From: Flavobacterium sp. KS-LB2
Lineage (GTDB): Bacteria > Bacteroidota > Bacteroidia > Flavobacteriales > Flavobacteriaceae
DNA: 64,000 nucleotides
Direction of reading: 5' to 3'
NCBI RefSeq assembly: GCF_036895565.1
Contig: NZ_CP145904.1
Location: forward strand, 2,666,001-2,730,000
In this document: positions 52,549 through 61,108 of the stretch, one piece after another
Position numbering within the stretch: the first letter of the stretch is position 1
Layout: every line of letters starts with the position of its first letter
Position numbers and translations under genes: made by a program
The notes under the pieces: model-generated
Database searches by the model: none
What the model saw: the letters and a program-made list of their open reading frames with translations, nothing else
What the model was told of the DNA's origin: nothing

Positions 52549-53975
52549 AAGAAAAGAACATCTTCATGAAAACTACTCGCCATCAATAACCACGATTCGC
52601 AAACCCGCCCTTAAATTAAAAACGTAAAAAAACAATGAAAAAACGGAGTGGCAGCAGTCCGCGAGTTGAGCCTATAAGGCGAACGGCTCGGGCTGTGGAA
52701 CAGAGTTTTGAGGTAGTTTTTAAGTTTCAAATTTTCAGGCTTGATTTTTTTGTTTCTTTTTTGATCAAGCAAAAAAGAAAAGAACATCTTCATGAAAACT
52801 ACTCGCCATCAATAACCACGATTCGCAAACCCGCCCTTAAATTAAAAACGTAAAAAAACAATGAAAAAACGGAGTGGCAGCAGTCCGCGAGTTGAGCCTA
52901 TAAGGCGAACGGCTCGGGCTGTGGAACAGAGTTTTGAGGTAGTTTTTAAGTTTTAAATTTTCAGGCTTGATTTTTTTGTTTCTTTTTTGATCAAGCAAAA
53001 AAGAAAAGAACATCTTCATGAAAACTACTCGCTATCAATATCTACGATTCCAAAACCCGCCCTTAAATTAAAAACGTCAAAAAACAACATTTGAAATTAA
53101 TTCGTAAGTTTTAAATTTTCAGGCTTGATCTTTTGTTTCCGTCCTCCTGAGCGCAGTCGAAGGATGTATCAAGACAAAAGAAAAGACTGTCTTCATGAAA
53201 ACTACTCGCCATCAATAACCACGATTCGCAAACCCGCCCTTAAATTAAAAACGTAAAAAAACAATGAAAAAACGGAGTGGCAGCAGTCCGCGAGTTGAGC
53301 CTATAAGGCGAACGGCTCGGGCTGTGGAACAGAGTTTTGAGGTAGTTTTTAAGTTTTAAATTTTCAGGCTTGATCTTTTGTTTCCGTCCTCCTGAGCTCA
53401 GTCGAAGGATGTATCAAGCAAAAAAGAAAAGAACATCTTCATGAAAACTACTCGCTATCAATATCTACGATTCCAAAACCCGCCCTTAAATTAAAAACGT
53501 CAAAAAACAACATTTGAAATTAAAAGGAGGACAGCCAGTGGCTGTCAGGTAAATTGTAAAAGACAATTTCGTAAGTTTTAAATTTTCAGGCTTGATCTTT
53601 TGTTTCCGTCCTCCTGAGCGCAGTCGAAGGATGTATCAAGACAAAAGAAAAGACTGTCTTCATGAAAACTACTCGCCATCAATAACCACGATTCGCAAAC
53701 CCGCCCTTAAATTAAAAACGTAAAAAAACAATGAAAAAACGGAGTGGCAGCAGTCCGCGAGTTGAGCCTATAAGGCGAACGGCTCGGGCTGTGGAACAGA
53801 GTTTTGAGGTAGTTTTTAAGTTTTAAATTTTCAGGCTTGATTTTTTTGTTTCCGTCCTCCTGAGCTCAGTCGAAGGATGTATCAAGCAAAAAAGAAAAGA
53901 ACATCTTCATGAAAACTACTCGCCATCAATAACCACGATTCGCAAACCCGCCCTTAAATTAAAAACGTCAAAAAA
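52549..53975. repeat. Nested tandem array of seven units (177-247 bp)
   Basis: The landmark TCTTCATGAAAACTACTCGC begins at about 52561, 52787, 53013, 53190, 53436, 53657 and 53904. Long units (1, 2, 4, 6) contain a GC-rich block from AACGGAGTGGCAGCAGTCCG to CGGCTCGGGCTGTGGAACAG that can fold. Short units (3, 5) have CAACATTTGAAATTA instead, and the last copy is cut short. Each unit ends in GGCTTGATTTTTTTGTTTC ... ATCAAGC, a terminator-like palindrome. In several copies that palindrome carries an insert CGTCCTCCTGAGCGCAGTCG, related to the CTGAGC...GTCGAAG core elsewhere in this window. Confidence 0.9.
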
Positions 53976-54000
53976 CAACGAAAACACATAAATCCCCCTA

Positions 54001-54018
54001 TTCAATTCCCGAATTGAA
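54001..54018. promoter_or_regulatory. Perfect 8-bp-arm palindrome upstream of the AraC-type gene
   Basis: TTCAATTC-CC-GAATTGAA, 35 bases before a TAGTTTTG (-7-like) box at 54053-54060. It could be an autoregulatory operator. Confidence 0.5.
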
Positions 54019-54119
54019 CACTATACTTTTAGCAAATAAAAATTACATTATATAGTTTTGCCTGTCTTTTCAAGCACTTGTCTTGCTCTACCGCAATCAA
54101 TTCCTCACTATATAATTTA

Positions 54120-55016
54120 ATGGAAAATCAAACAACACAACAACGCATCAAAGCAATTCACCAAATGCTTTTTGAAATGGCAACCGGCAACCTCTCATTC
54201 AGAATTACCAAAACAGACCAAAACGACGAAATTGATAAACTCTCTGAAATACTTAATAAGCTTGCTGAACAAATGCATGATATTATACTCCGATCAGGTT
54301 ATGTTAATCCGCATTACAGTTATCAAAACGTAGTACAAACAACATTTATTTTAGACGATAACTTTATTATAAGCAATTTTAATGCCCACGTACCAGACGC
54401 ACTATACTACAAATCGGAAGAATTATTTCAGGTTGACTTTGGAAAATTTATTGCCCCGCAGTCCTTCAATATTTGGAATAAAAAAAAGATGGAAGCCTCA
54501 CTTGATGATAATTACCACAGCACAGTTCAGCTAATTTTCATAACGGGTAATAATAAATTGTCACCTACTTTTTGCACCATATCACGGCTGCGCTATAGTA
54601 ACAAAATAATCGTAAACTCAATTACTACCATCTTGCAAGAATTACTGTCAGACGAAAAATATGTAATAAAAACAGCGTCAGAAAAACAATCCGAAGCAGT
54701 GATTATGCAAAATCTTTATGATTACATATTAAATCACCTGGAAGAGCCCCTACCTACACTAAAAAAATTGGCGGCTATGTTTGCCTCTGAAGAGCACAAG
54801 CTAAAGATAGGTTTCCGAAAGTATTTCAATACTAGCGTCTACAATTTTTATCATTTGGAACGCCTTAAAAAATCCCATCTACTCATTCAGAAGACTGAAA
54901 TCCCTTTGAAGGAAATTGCATTTATATGTGGTTTTAGCGCCTACTTAAACTTTTATAAGGCGTTCAAAAAGCAGTATGGCTATGCTCCTAGCGACCTCAA
55001 CCGTCCATCTGAGTAA
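54120..55016 (+). CDS. AraC-type transcription factor with HAMP-like and sensor segments
   Basis: A 298-aa soluble protein. Residues about 15-55 (ATGNLSFRITKTDQNDEIDK then LSEILNKLAEQMHDI) read like a HAMP domain without a membrane anchor. Residues about 60-190 look like a PAS-type sensor (TTFILDDNFIISNFNAHVPD). The C-terminal AraC HTH has LPTLKKLAAMFASEEHKLK and ETPLKEIAF-like KTEIPLKEIAFICGFSAYLN followed by FYKAFKKQYGYAPSDLNR. The start at 54120 gives a sensible MENQTTQQRIKAIH. It precedes the MauE-like gene by about 105 bases on the same strand and is a candidate regulator of it. Confidence 0.82.
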   Translation: MENQTTQQRIKAIHQMLFEMATGNLSFRITKTDQNDEIDKLSEILNKLAEQMHDIILRSGYVNPHYSYQNVVQTTFILDDNFIISNFNAHVPDALYYKSEELFQVDFGKFIAPQSFNIWNKKKMEASLDDNYHSTVQLIFITGNNKLSPTFCTISRLRYSNKIIVNSITTILQELLSDEKYVIKTASEKQSEAVIMQNLYDYILNHLEEPLPTLKKLAAMFASEEHKLKIGFRKYFNTSVYNFYHLERLKKSHLLIQKTEIPLKEIAFICGFSAYLNFYKAFKKQYGYAPSDLNRPSE

Positions 55017-55121
55017 AGAAACCCTGTTTTATGGAACGTTCTTTTTAGTATAACGAAAAGCCTGATTTGCATAAGTCAACCAAAATAACAGTTGCAACTT
55101 TACAATATCAAAATTACTAAA

Positions 55122-56636
55122 ATGAGCAAGATCCAAAACTTTAAAAGCAATTTCGTTCTCATTATTAGCGTCCTTACAGCGCTTCTTTTCATGTATGCTT
55201 CAAGCAGCAAACTAATCAATTTTGAGAACTTCCGAATCCAACTTGGACAATCGCCACTGCTAAGTGCATTTGCAGCTTGGGTTGCAATTCTGGTACCTGT
55301 AATTGAAATCCTAATTGCAATTGTACTATTCATTCCTAAATTTAGATTTTTTGGACTGCTGTCTGCTTTTGCATTAATGATGATGTTTACAGCTTATATC
55401 TACATAATTTTAAATTTCAGCGCCTACATTCCATGCTCTTGCGGTGGCATCCTTGAAAAAATGACATGGAACCAACATCTGATTTTTAATTTAATATTCG
55501 TCATACTATTGGCTGTAGTGGTTATTTACGAACCTATAAATTACAAAAACAGAGGACTTAATTCGAGAATAAACACTAAAAGAAAAATTTGGGTCTTGAT
55601 AATAACTGCTGCTGTAGGAAGCACTATAGTAGTGATACTATTCCTACTATCAGAAAACATCATTCAATATCACAATAATTTCACCCGTCGCTTTCCGCAA
55701 CATGCCGCACAGGAACGATATAAAATCAATCTTTCATACAACTCTTACTATTTTGCCGGAACAGGAAACGGAAAAATATATTTGGGAAATCGTACTGCCC
55801 CACTTCTAATTACAATATTGGACTTAAAAACCAAAACTACAACCTCTCACAAAATCATTTTAAACCAAACTGACCTACCTTTTCGGGTTCCGAAAATCCG
55901 TGTTTTCAATCAGAACTTCTTTGTGTTTGAGGGAACGGTTCCTTATGTATTTAAAGGAAGTATTTCTAATTGGATCGCGACATTAACTATTAATTCCGGT
56001 GCTCGTTTCTCACAGGCAGAACCGACAGATTCTATAAATCTAACGGTTCGATATAAATCGCCTCAATCAGGAGAAAACCTAATTGGTATTCTTAACACAT
56101 CAGATAGTTTGGCAGTTAGATATGCACCAGATATGCTGCAGAAACAAATTGATGGTGTATTTGATACCGATGGCAGCCTCCATTTTAATACCAATCTGGA
56201 TAAAATAGTATATGTTTATCGATATCGGAATCAATATAACGTTACAGACAGAAATCTGGTATTGCAATACCGTGGTAATACCATAGATACCATTTCAAGA
56301 GCTCAATTAGAAATTGCCGAAGTCGGGAAAAGCAAGGTCACTAAATTAGCAAAACGGGCACTTGTTGTAAATAAAAGCAGTGCCGTCAGTGGCAATTACC
56401 TGTATATCAACTCACTTCTTCCTGGTCAGTATGATGCTGCAAGCGTTTGGAAAAACGCAAGTATAATAGACATATACGACCTGACAAAGAAAAGCTACCA
56501 ATCTAGTTTTTACGTGTATCATATCAAAAACAAAAAAATGAGAAGTTTCATTGTGTTCGACAATCACTTATATGCATTAATTAACAATCATTTGGTATGC
56601 TACGAATTTCTCGATGACCTCATTCCTAAAAATTAA
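55122..56636 (+). CDS. MauE/DoxX-like redox membrane protein fused to a large C-terminal domain
   Basis: A 504-aa protein. The first roughly 140 residues form four helices of the MauE/DoxX type with the motif PCSCGG at residues 104-109 after AYIYIILNFSAYI. A fifth helix (about residues 158-180) then leads to a C-terminal region of about 320 residues with repeated beta strands (HNNFTRRFPQH, GNGKIYLGNRTAPLLI, FNTNLDKIVYVYRYR), possibly a propeller on the periplasmic side. MauE-like proteins take part in disulfide formation of exported partners. The DUF6520 gene 84 bases downstream encodes a four-cysteine peptide, so it is a likely client. Start at the ATG giving MSKIQNF. Confidence 0.8.
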   Translation: MSKIQNFKSNFVLIISVLTALLFMYASSSKLINFENFRIQLGQSPLLSAFAAWVAILVPVIEILIAIVLFIPKFRFFGLLSAFALMMMFTAYIYIILNFSAYIPCSCGGILEKMTWNQHLIFNLIFVILLAVVVIYEPINYKNRGLNSRINTKRKIWVLIITAAVGSTIVVILFLLSENIIQYHNNFTRRFPQHAAQERYKINLSYNSYYFAGTGNGKIYLGNRTAPLLITILDLKTKTTTSHKIILNQTDLPFRVPKIRVFNQNFFVFEGTVPYVFKGSISNWIATLTINSGARFSQAEPTDSINLTVRYKSPQSGENLIGILNTSDSLAVRYAPDMLQKQIDGVFDTDGSLHFNTNLDKIVYVYRYRNQYNVTDRNLVLQYRGNTIDTISRAQLEIAEVGKSKVTKLAKRALVVNKSSAVSGNYLYINSLLPGQYDAASVWKNASIIDIYDLTKKSYQSSFYVYHIKNKKMRSFIVFDNHLYALINNHLVCYEFLDDLIPKN

Positions 56637-56719
56637 ACAACAATATATACTGGCCAGTATTCAGGGGTAAGATTGAAAACCTGTAAAAGAGTAAATCATA
56701 ACCATTAAATATTTTTATT

Positions 56720-56998
56720 ATGAGAACAATTTTTTTAAAAAAAATGATGATGCCTTTGGCAGTAATGGTTCTGGGAGTTGGTGGTGCATTCACTACAACA
56801 TCAATGAGCAGCACAGAAGCCCTTTCGCATGTAACAGGGTACAAATTCATTTCCGCACAAAACAAATGTCAGTCAAGCACAATGTGTGACACTGATGACA
56901 CGGGAACGATCTGTACGAATGCCGGTGCGCGACTGTGGGGTAAAGTAAACCCTTTGGACGCAGATTGTCCGGTGGAACTGTACCGCATTGAAGAATAA
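56720..56998 (+). CDS. DUF6520-family exported four-cysteine peptide
   Basis: A 92-aa precursor. The basic and hydrophobic N-terminus RTIFLKKMMMPLAVMVLGVG with GAFTTTSMS is a signal peptide. The mature part has cysteines 50, 56, 65 and 83 (KCQSSTMCDTDD, TICTNAGARLWGK, ADCPVELYRI). This is the small DUF6520 group of Bacteroidota, comparable to NVEALA-type exported peptides. Four cysteines suit two disulfide bonds made by the MauE-like neighbour. Function unknown (signal, structural or antibacterial peptide are all possible). A strong hairpin follows the stop. Confidence 0.82.
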   Translation: MRTIFLKKMMMPLAVMVLGVGGAFTTTSMSSTEALSHVTGYKFISAQNKCQSSTMCDTDDTGTICTNAGARLWGKVNPLDADCPVELYRIEE

Positions 56999-57006
56999 TT
57001 CAAAAT

Positions 57007-57036
57007 GAAATGCAGTTCCTTTTGGAACTGCATTTC
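57007..57036. terminator. Hairpin terminator between convergent transcription units
   Basis: GAAATGCAGTTCC-TTTT-GGAACTGCATTTC is a perfect 13-bp stem. It lies eight bases after the DUF6520 stop and 17 bases from the S9 peptidase stop, so it can serve both strands. Confidence 0.85.
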
Positions 57037-57052
57037 TAATTTAAGGGGAGTG

Positions 57053-59668
57053 TTAAGGGTTCAGCCAATCAGGCTTTCTTTCTTTTCCTTTCAGATAATA
57101 ATCAAACCACTCAACTAATTTATTGGAAAGATCCTCTTGGTTCTTCCTGTCCAGTAGTACGTGTCCCTCTCCGGGATACAACAGCATTACATGCGACTTA
57201 TTCAGTTTTCGCAAAGCAAAGTAAAACGCCATAGTCTGGTCTTTGTTTACTTGTGCGTCTATTTCGCCTGCCCATGAAAGCAGAGGAGTTTTTACCTGTT
57301 CTGCAAATGTTATAGGGGAGTTATTCCTATACCCTTCCCAATCTTCAAATAGCGATTTTTTCATTCGAAATTGGTCATTTTCAAACCGCCAAGCATCATG
57401 TCTTTTATAACTTACCCCATAAGAAAGATAACCGCTTATAAAATCAGAGACACCCGCTCCTGCTATTGCTGTTTTAAACATATTAGTCTGCGTAATAATA
57501 AAGTCGGTTTCGTATCCTCCAAAGGAATGCCCGGTCAACCCAATATTTTCTTTATCAATAAATCCGGATGCAATTGCAGCTTTTGTTGCGGCTACCACGC
57601 AATCTAGCGCTGAAAAACCGGGATTTCCTATTTCATAGACAATATCAGGATAGAGTACAAAATAACCAGTACTGGTGAGGTTTGTTTTATTAAATCCACT
57701 TCCGTTATGAAGTCCGGGGTTAGTATAAGCATGCAACAGTTGGCTTTGTTTTTGATAGATCTGCACCACCATAGGATACTTTTTAGTAGCATCAAAGTCA
57801 AACGGATAAAACAAGATACCTTTAAGTGCTTTGCCCTTCTTATTTTGATATGATATCAGATCAGATTTTCCCCAATTATACTGATAGTGATGCTTATTGC
57901 TCTTAAATATACTGCTTGTTTTCCCATTTCCCTCCATTCCAACTATTTCTAGGGGGCTGTTGTAATCGTCCTGCGTAAAAGTGTAATAATCGCAATTCTT
58001 TGCTTTTAGAAGATGCTTCAACCGCTTTGCGACAGTGGTCATATTCTGAATTTTGAATTTACTCAATTTATAATAGCCCGAAGTACTGAAATCAGAAGCA
58101 ATGCCCTCCACTAGCATACTATCATTATCAACAATAGGAACCTGCGGCATCATCCATGATTTTATCGCAGTAGTAGCATCGTATATTCCAGACAGTCTGT
58201 ACACTATTTGAGAGCTGCGTCCATTGGTAAGTTTTTTTGCACCTGAGCCATCGCTATTTATTTCCCAAATATCATGTTTATCATAAAGCAGCAATGCCCT
58301 ATCATCCTTGGTAAACCCACCAATACCATAGGGTGGCGGAGCGTCCGGTTTGTCATAGTCTTCCTCGGAGAATTGTACTGTTAGATTTTTGGTAAGATTC
58401 AAATGTGTTCCTTTCTTAATATCATACACCCACCAGTGATCAAGCCTAAAGTAAACAATAAACCTATTGTTGGGTGAATTATAGAAATAATCAGACTCTC
58501 CTGGATGCTGATTCAAAAAGGGGTGTTCTTTTCCTGTTTCAAAATCAGTAAACGTATAATCGCTGTCTGCGTCGTATTTTATCGAGGGCTGTAATTTAGA
58601 AAATGATTTTGCAAGCACAAACTTTTGTGCTCCGCCTACCATGGCAATCGCTTTATCGGTACTGCCGGTTACTATCATTCGATGCTCGGCAGGCCACCAT
58701 ATTCCCAAGTGGCCCGGAGACTTCCTGCTCACTTTAGCATAAGGATACAATGTTTCATCATCACCATTCCACACCTGCACTGCTGATACTGCCATTTTTC
58801 CACTACTTTCTAACTTCTCTTTCAGGATAAACAAAACACGTTCACCGTCATCCGATACATGAATCCCGGAGAGGTCAGTAGATGCAATTTCAAAATTTTT
58901 AGTCCAGTTTCCCTCTGCCCTGGTAACACTTTGCAACGCTTCCTTTTCATTGTAATGATAAAGTATGGCATCGGCCAGATTTAATACACCCGTGGGATTA
59001 CTGATAAAGGCAAACGAATCTTTAGTCCCGCTCCACGTCAAACTAGTAAAGGAATGGGTACTACTTTCGACCACTAACTTTTTTTCCGTTCCCCGATCCA
59101 AATTAATGACATAAACAGCATTTTTAGTATTGGAACTAGTAGTGAATACCACCGATTTTCGATCATGGCTTATAGCATAACTGTGAACATCCTTGTAAGT
59201 CTGAAGTACTTTAAGATCTAAATCCGTTAAAGTCAAATTTCCTTTAATTCCTTCTAAATCACTAAACAATAGCATAGTTCCATTTAAAGATTCATATGAT
59301 GCGATATTGCTTTTCCTAAGGACAACACCATTGGTAAGATTTAAAAGATGAAAAGTTTTGCTATTGTCCAAACAGCCAAATGCATTATTCCCTATAAAAC
59401 TATCGCTATACCCTTTCGGAAAAGTGTAACTCTTGGCACTTTTTGTATGCTTCACAAAAAGAGTATCGGGTAAACCGTCATAGTCTAGTTTATAACTCAG
59501 CCAGTTTCCATTATCTGAAAGCTGATGTTGTCGCAGCGTATGCCACAAAGGATAATCTGCAACAGTCAATTGGCGGCCTTTTGAAACCTGTCCGAAAATC
59601 GGAACGGTTACAATAATGCAAAATAAACGAAAGCAAATAAAAAAATTATATTGGAGTATCGTTTTCAT
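57053..59668 (-). CDS. S9-family peptidase (prolyl oligopeptidase / DPP-like), exported
   Basis: An 871-aa serine peptidase. A signal peptide (FFICFRLFCIIVTVPIFGQ) is followed by an N-terminal beta-propeller (residues about 40-600, with repeated strand words such as SYAISHDRKSVVFTTSSNT). The C-terminal alpha/beta hydrolase has the nucleophile elbow TGHSFGGYETDF. SWAGEIDAQVNKDQTMAFYF carries the acidic residue and GEGHVLLDRKNQEDL the catalytic histidine. It is coupled to susD by a one-base TAATG overlap, so the three-gene operon probably imports and trims peptides or proteins. The length is slightly above the DPP average because of the propeller. Confidence 0.92.
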   Translation of the reverse strand: MKTILQYNFFICFRLFCIIVTVPIFGQVSKGRQLTVADYPLWHTLRQHQLSDNGNWLSYKLDYDGLPDTLFVKHTKSAKSYTFPKGYSDSFIGNNAFGCLDNSKTFHLLNLTNGVVLRKSNIASYESLNGTMLLFSDLEGIKGNLTLTDLDLKVLQTYKDVHSYAISHDRKSVVFTTSSNTKNAVYVINLDRGTEKKLVVESSTHSFTSLTWSGTKDSFAFISNPTGVLNLADAILYHYNEKEALQSVTRAEGNWTKNFEIASTDLSGIHVSDDGERVLFILKEKLESSGKMAVSAVQVWNGDDETLYPYAKVSRKSPGHLGIWWPAEHRMIVTGSTDKAIAMVGGAQKFVLAKSFSKLQPSIKYDADSDYTFTDFETGKEHPFLNQHPGESDYFYNSPNNRFIVYFRLDHWWVYDIKKGTHLNLTKNLTVQFSEEDYDKPDAPPPYGIGGFTKDDRALLLYDKHDIWEINSDGSGAKKLTNGRSSQIVYRLSGIYDATTAIKSWMMPQVPIVDNDSMLVEGIASDFSTSGYYKLSKFKIQNMTTVAKRLKHLLKAKNCDYYTFTQDDYNSPLEIVGMEGNGKTSSIFKSNKHHYQYNWGKSDLISYQNKKGKALKGILFYPFDFDATKKYPMVVQIYQKQSQLLHAYTNPGLHNGSGFNKTNLTSTGYFVLYPDIVYEIGNPGFSALDCVVAATKAAIASGFIDKENIGLTGHSFGGYETDFIITQTNMFKTAIAGAGVSDFISGYLSYGVSYKRHDAWRFENDQFRMKKSLFEDWEGYRNNSPITFAEQVKTPLLSWAGEIDAQVNKDQTMAFYFALRKLNKSHVMLLYPGEGHVLLDRKNQEDLSNKLVEWFDYYLKGKERKPDWLNP

Positions 59669-61104
59669 TAGTAACCAGTATTTTGAGGTGCAAGAGTACC
59701 GTTAAGATCAATTTCCGTCTCTGGAATGGGAAACAAAACATCGTTGGCATCCCAACCGCTTTTACTGGCAGACAACACTTCATTGATTTGGTTAAATCGC
59801 TTAAGATCAAAAAATCGATGCCCGAATTCGGTAAACAGTTCAACTCTTCGCTCCTTTAAAATAGCCGTTAAAAGTGCTGCCTGTGTAACCGCTGTCGTAT
59901 TTCCGAGACCTGCAGTAGTACGGATAACATTTAAATCCTCTTTTGCTCCTATGAGTTCTCCTGCTCTAGCCCTAGCTTCGGCACGAATTAGATACAATTC
60001 GCCAAGCCTAAAAATAATACTGTTTTCAACAGTTCCCGTATTGGTTTTCTTTTTATACTTGAACGGATGGTACCATCTTGATCCCCCACTGGTTACTGCC
60101 TTCACCCATTTGACAGCTCGTTGATCTCCAGCCTCAAAAGCCAAAACCAAATCTTCCTTCATAGCAGACAATGCTGGAGGTGTACTGGTAAAGATAAACG
60201 TGGCGGCTTCATTAGTGTTGCCGGTCGCTGATTTTGGGCTTAACTGCCAAATCGTACTGGTGCTTTCCTTTAGGAAAATTTTATTAAGATCGGTCTCAAA
60301 GGGATAGAGTATCGTATTGTTAAGTACCGCCGAGGCAGCATTTGACGATTCGTCCCACGCACCAGCGTAAAGACAAACTCTTGCAAGCAAGGCATAAGCT
60401 GCAAATTTATTGGGACGAGTGCGACCTGCTCCAATATAGGTATCTGGTAATAAAGCTATTGCTGCATTCAAATCAGCTTTCGCCATATCATAAACGGCGC
60501 TCACAGAGGTTCTTGATACCTTTCTGTTCTGCTCGTAGTCTGTGGTGGTTATATAGGGAATGCCTCCATAAATGTTCATGAGATAAAAATGTAGCATCGC
60601 TCGAACAAACAAAGCTTCTCCTTTTAATACGTCTTTGTCAGATTGTGGCAGTTTAACAGCTCCGTCAACGCCTGCAATAACTGAATTAGCAGCATAAATT
60701 TGGTTATAACTCAAATTCCAGATGTTCCTGATTTCAACACTAGAGGCGACTAGTGTATTAGTATAAAATGCCGTATTCCCGTTTTGGGCAGTGCCGTAAA
60801 ATACCAGTTCATCGGCATAAAGGCCTAAGGTATGAGTCAATCCTGCCTGTGTTCCGGTAAGCATACCAAAATCCCTGATTTTCGAATAGATATCAGTCAT
60901 GGCAGCATTGGCGGTTGCCTTTTCTTCAAAAACACCACTGGCAATAAGCTGATTCTTGGGTACATCGACCGCAACAAATTCATCACAGGCCTGAAAAAAC
61001 AGTGCTAGGGCTATCATGTAAATAGCCGAATAAAAACGAAGACACATGGTTCTTTTAGTACACCGCATAGGTATAGTACTTCTGGTATTGTATTTCATAG
61101 TCAT
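59668..61104 (-). CDS. RagB/SusD-family outer-membrane lipoprotein
   Basis: A 478-aa surface substrate-binding lipoprotein. Signal peptide with lipobox FFQAC (around MIALALFFQACDEFVAVDVP). SusD helical motifs follow: NAAMTDIYSKIRD, ALFVRAMLHFYLMNIYGGIPY and FAAYALLARVCLYAGAWDES, then GELYLIRAEARARAGELIGA. The C-terminus FTEFGHRFFDLKRFNQINEV with LFPIPETEIDLN is conserved. The best start is the ATG at 61104 (MTMKYNT), seven bases from the susC stop; later ATGs are also possible. It pairs with SusC below to form a TonB-dependent importer. Confidence 0.93.
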   Translation of the reverse strand: MTMKYNTRSTIPMRCTKRTMCLRFYSAIYMIALALFFQACDEFVAVDVPKNQLIASGVFEEKATANAAMTDIYSKIRDFGMLTGTQAGLTHTLGLYADELVFYGTAQNGNTAFYTNTLVASSVEIRNIWNLSYNQIYAANSVIAGVDGAVKLPQSDKDVLKGEALFVRAMLHFYLMNIYGGIPYITTTDYEQNRKVSRTSVSAVYDMAKADLNAAIALLPDTYIGAGRTRPNKFAAYALLARVCLYAGAWDESSNAASAVLNNTILYPFETDLNKIFLKESTSTIWQLSPKSATGNTNEAATFIFTSTPPALSAMKEDLVLAFEAGDQRAVKWVKAVTSGGSRWYHPFKYKKKTNTGTVENSIIFRLGELYLIRAEARARAGELIGAKEDLNVIRTTAGLGNTTAVTQAALLTAILKERRVELFTEFGHRFFDLKRFNQINEVLSASKSGWDANDVLFPIPETEIDLNGTLAPQNTGY

Positions 61105-61108
61105 AGTA

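Noticed and set aside
52369..52569. A 66-aa open frame on the plus strand before the 52.5-kb array
   Set aside because: There is no recognisable protein character and the C-terminus is encoded by the first repeat unit. I could not support it as a gene.
52611..53019. Two identical 60-aa minus-strand frames in the 52.5-kb array
   Set aside because: Exact duplication follows the repeat unit, there is no promoter, and the composition is low-complexity (KKIKPENLKLKNYLK).
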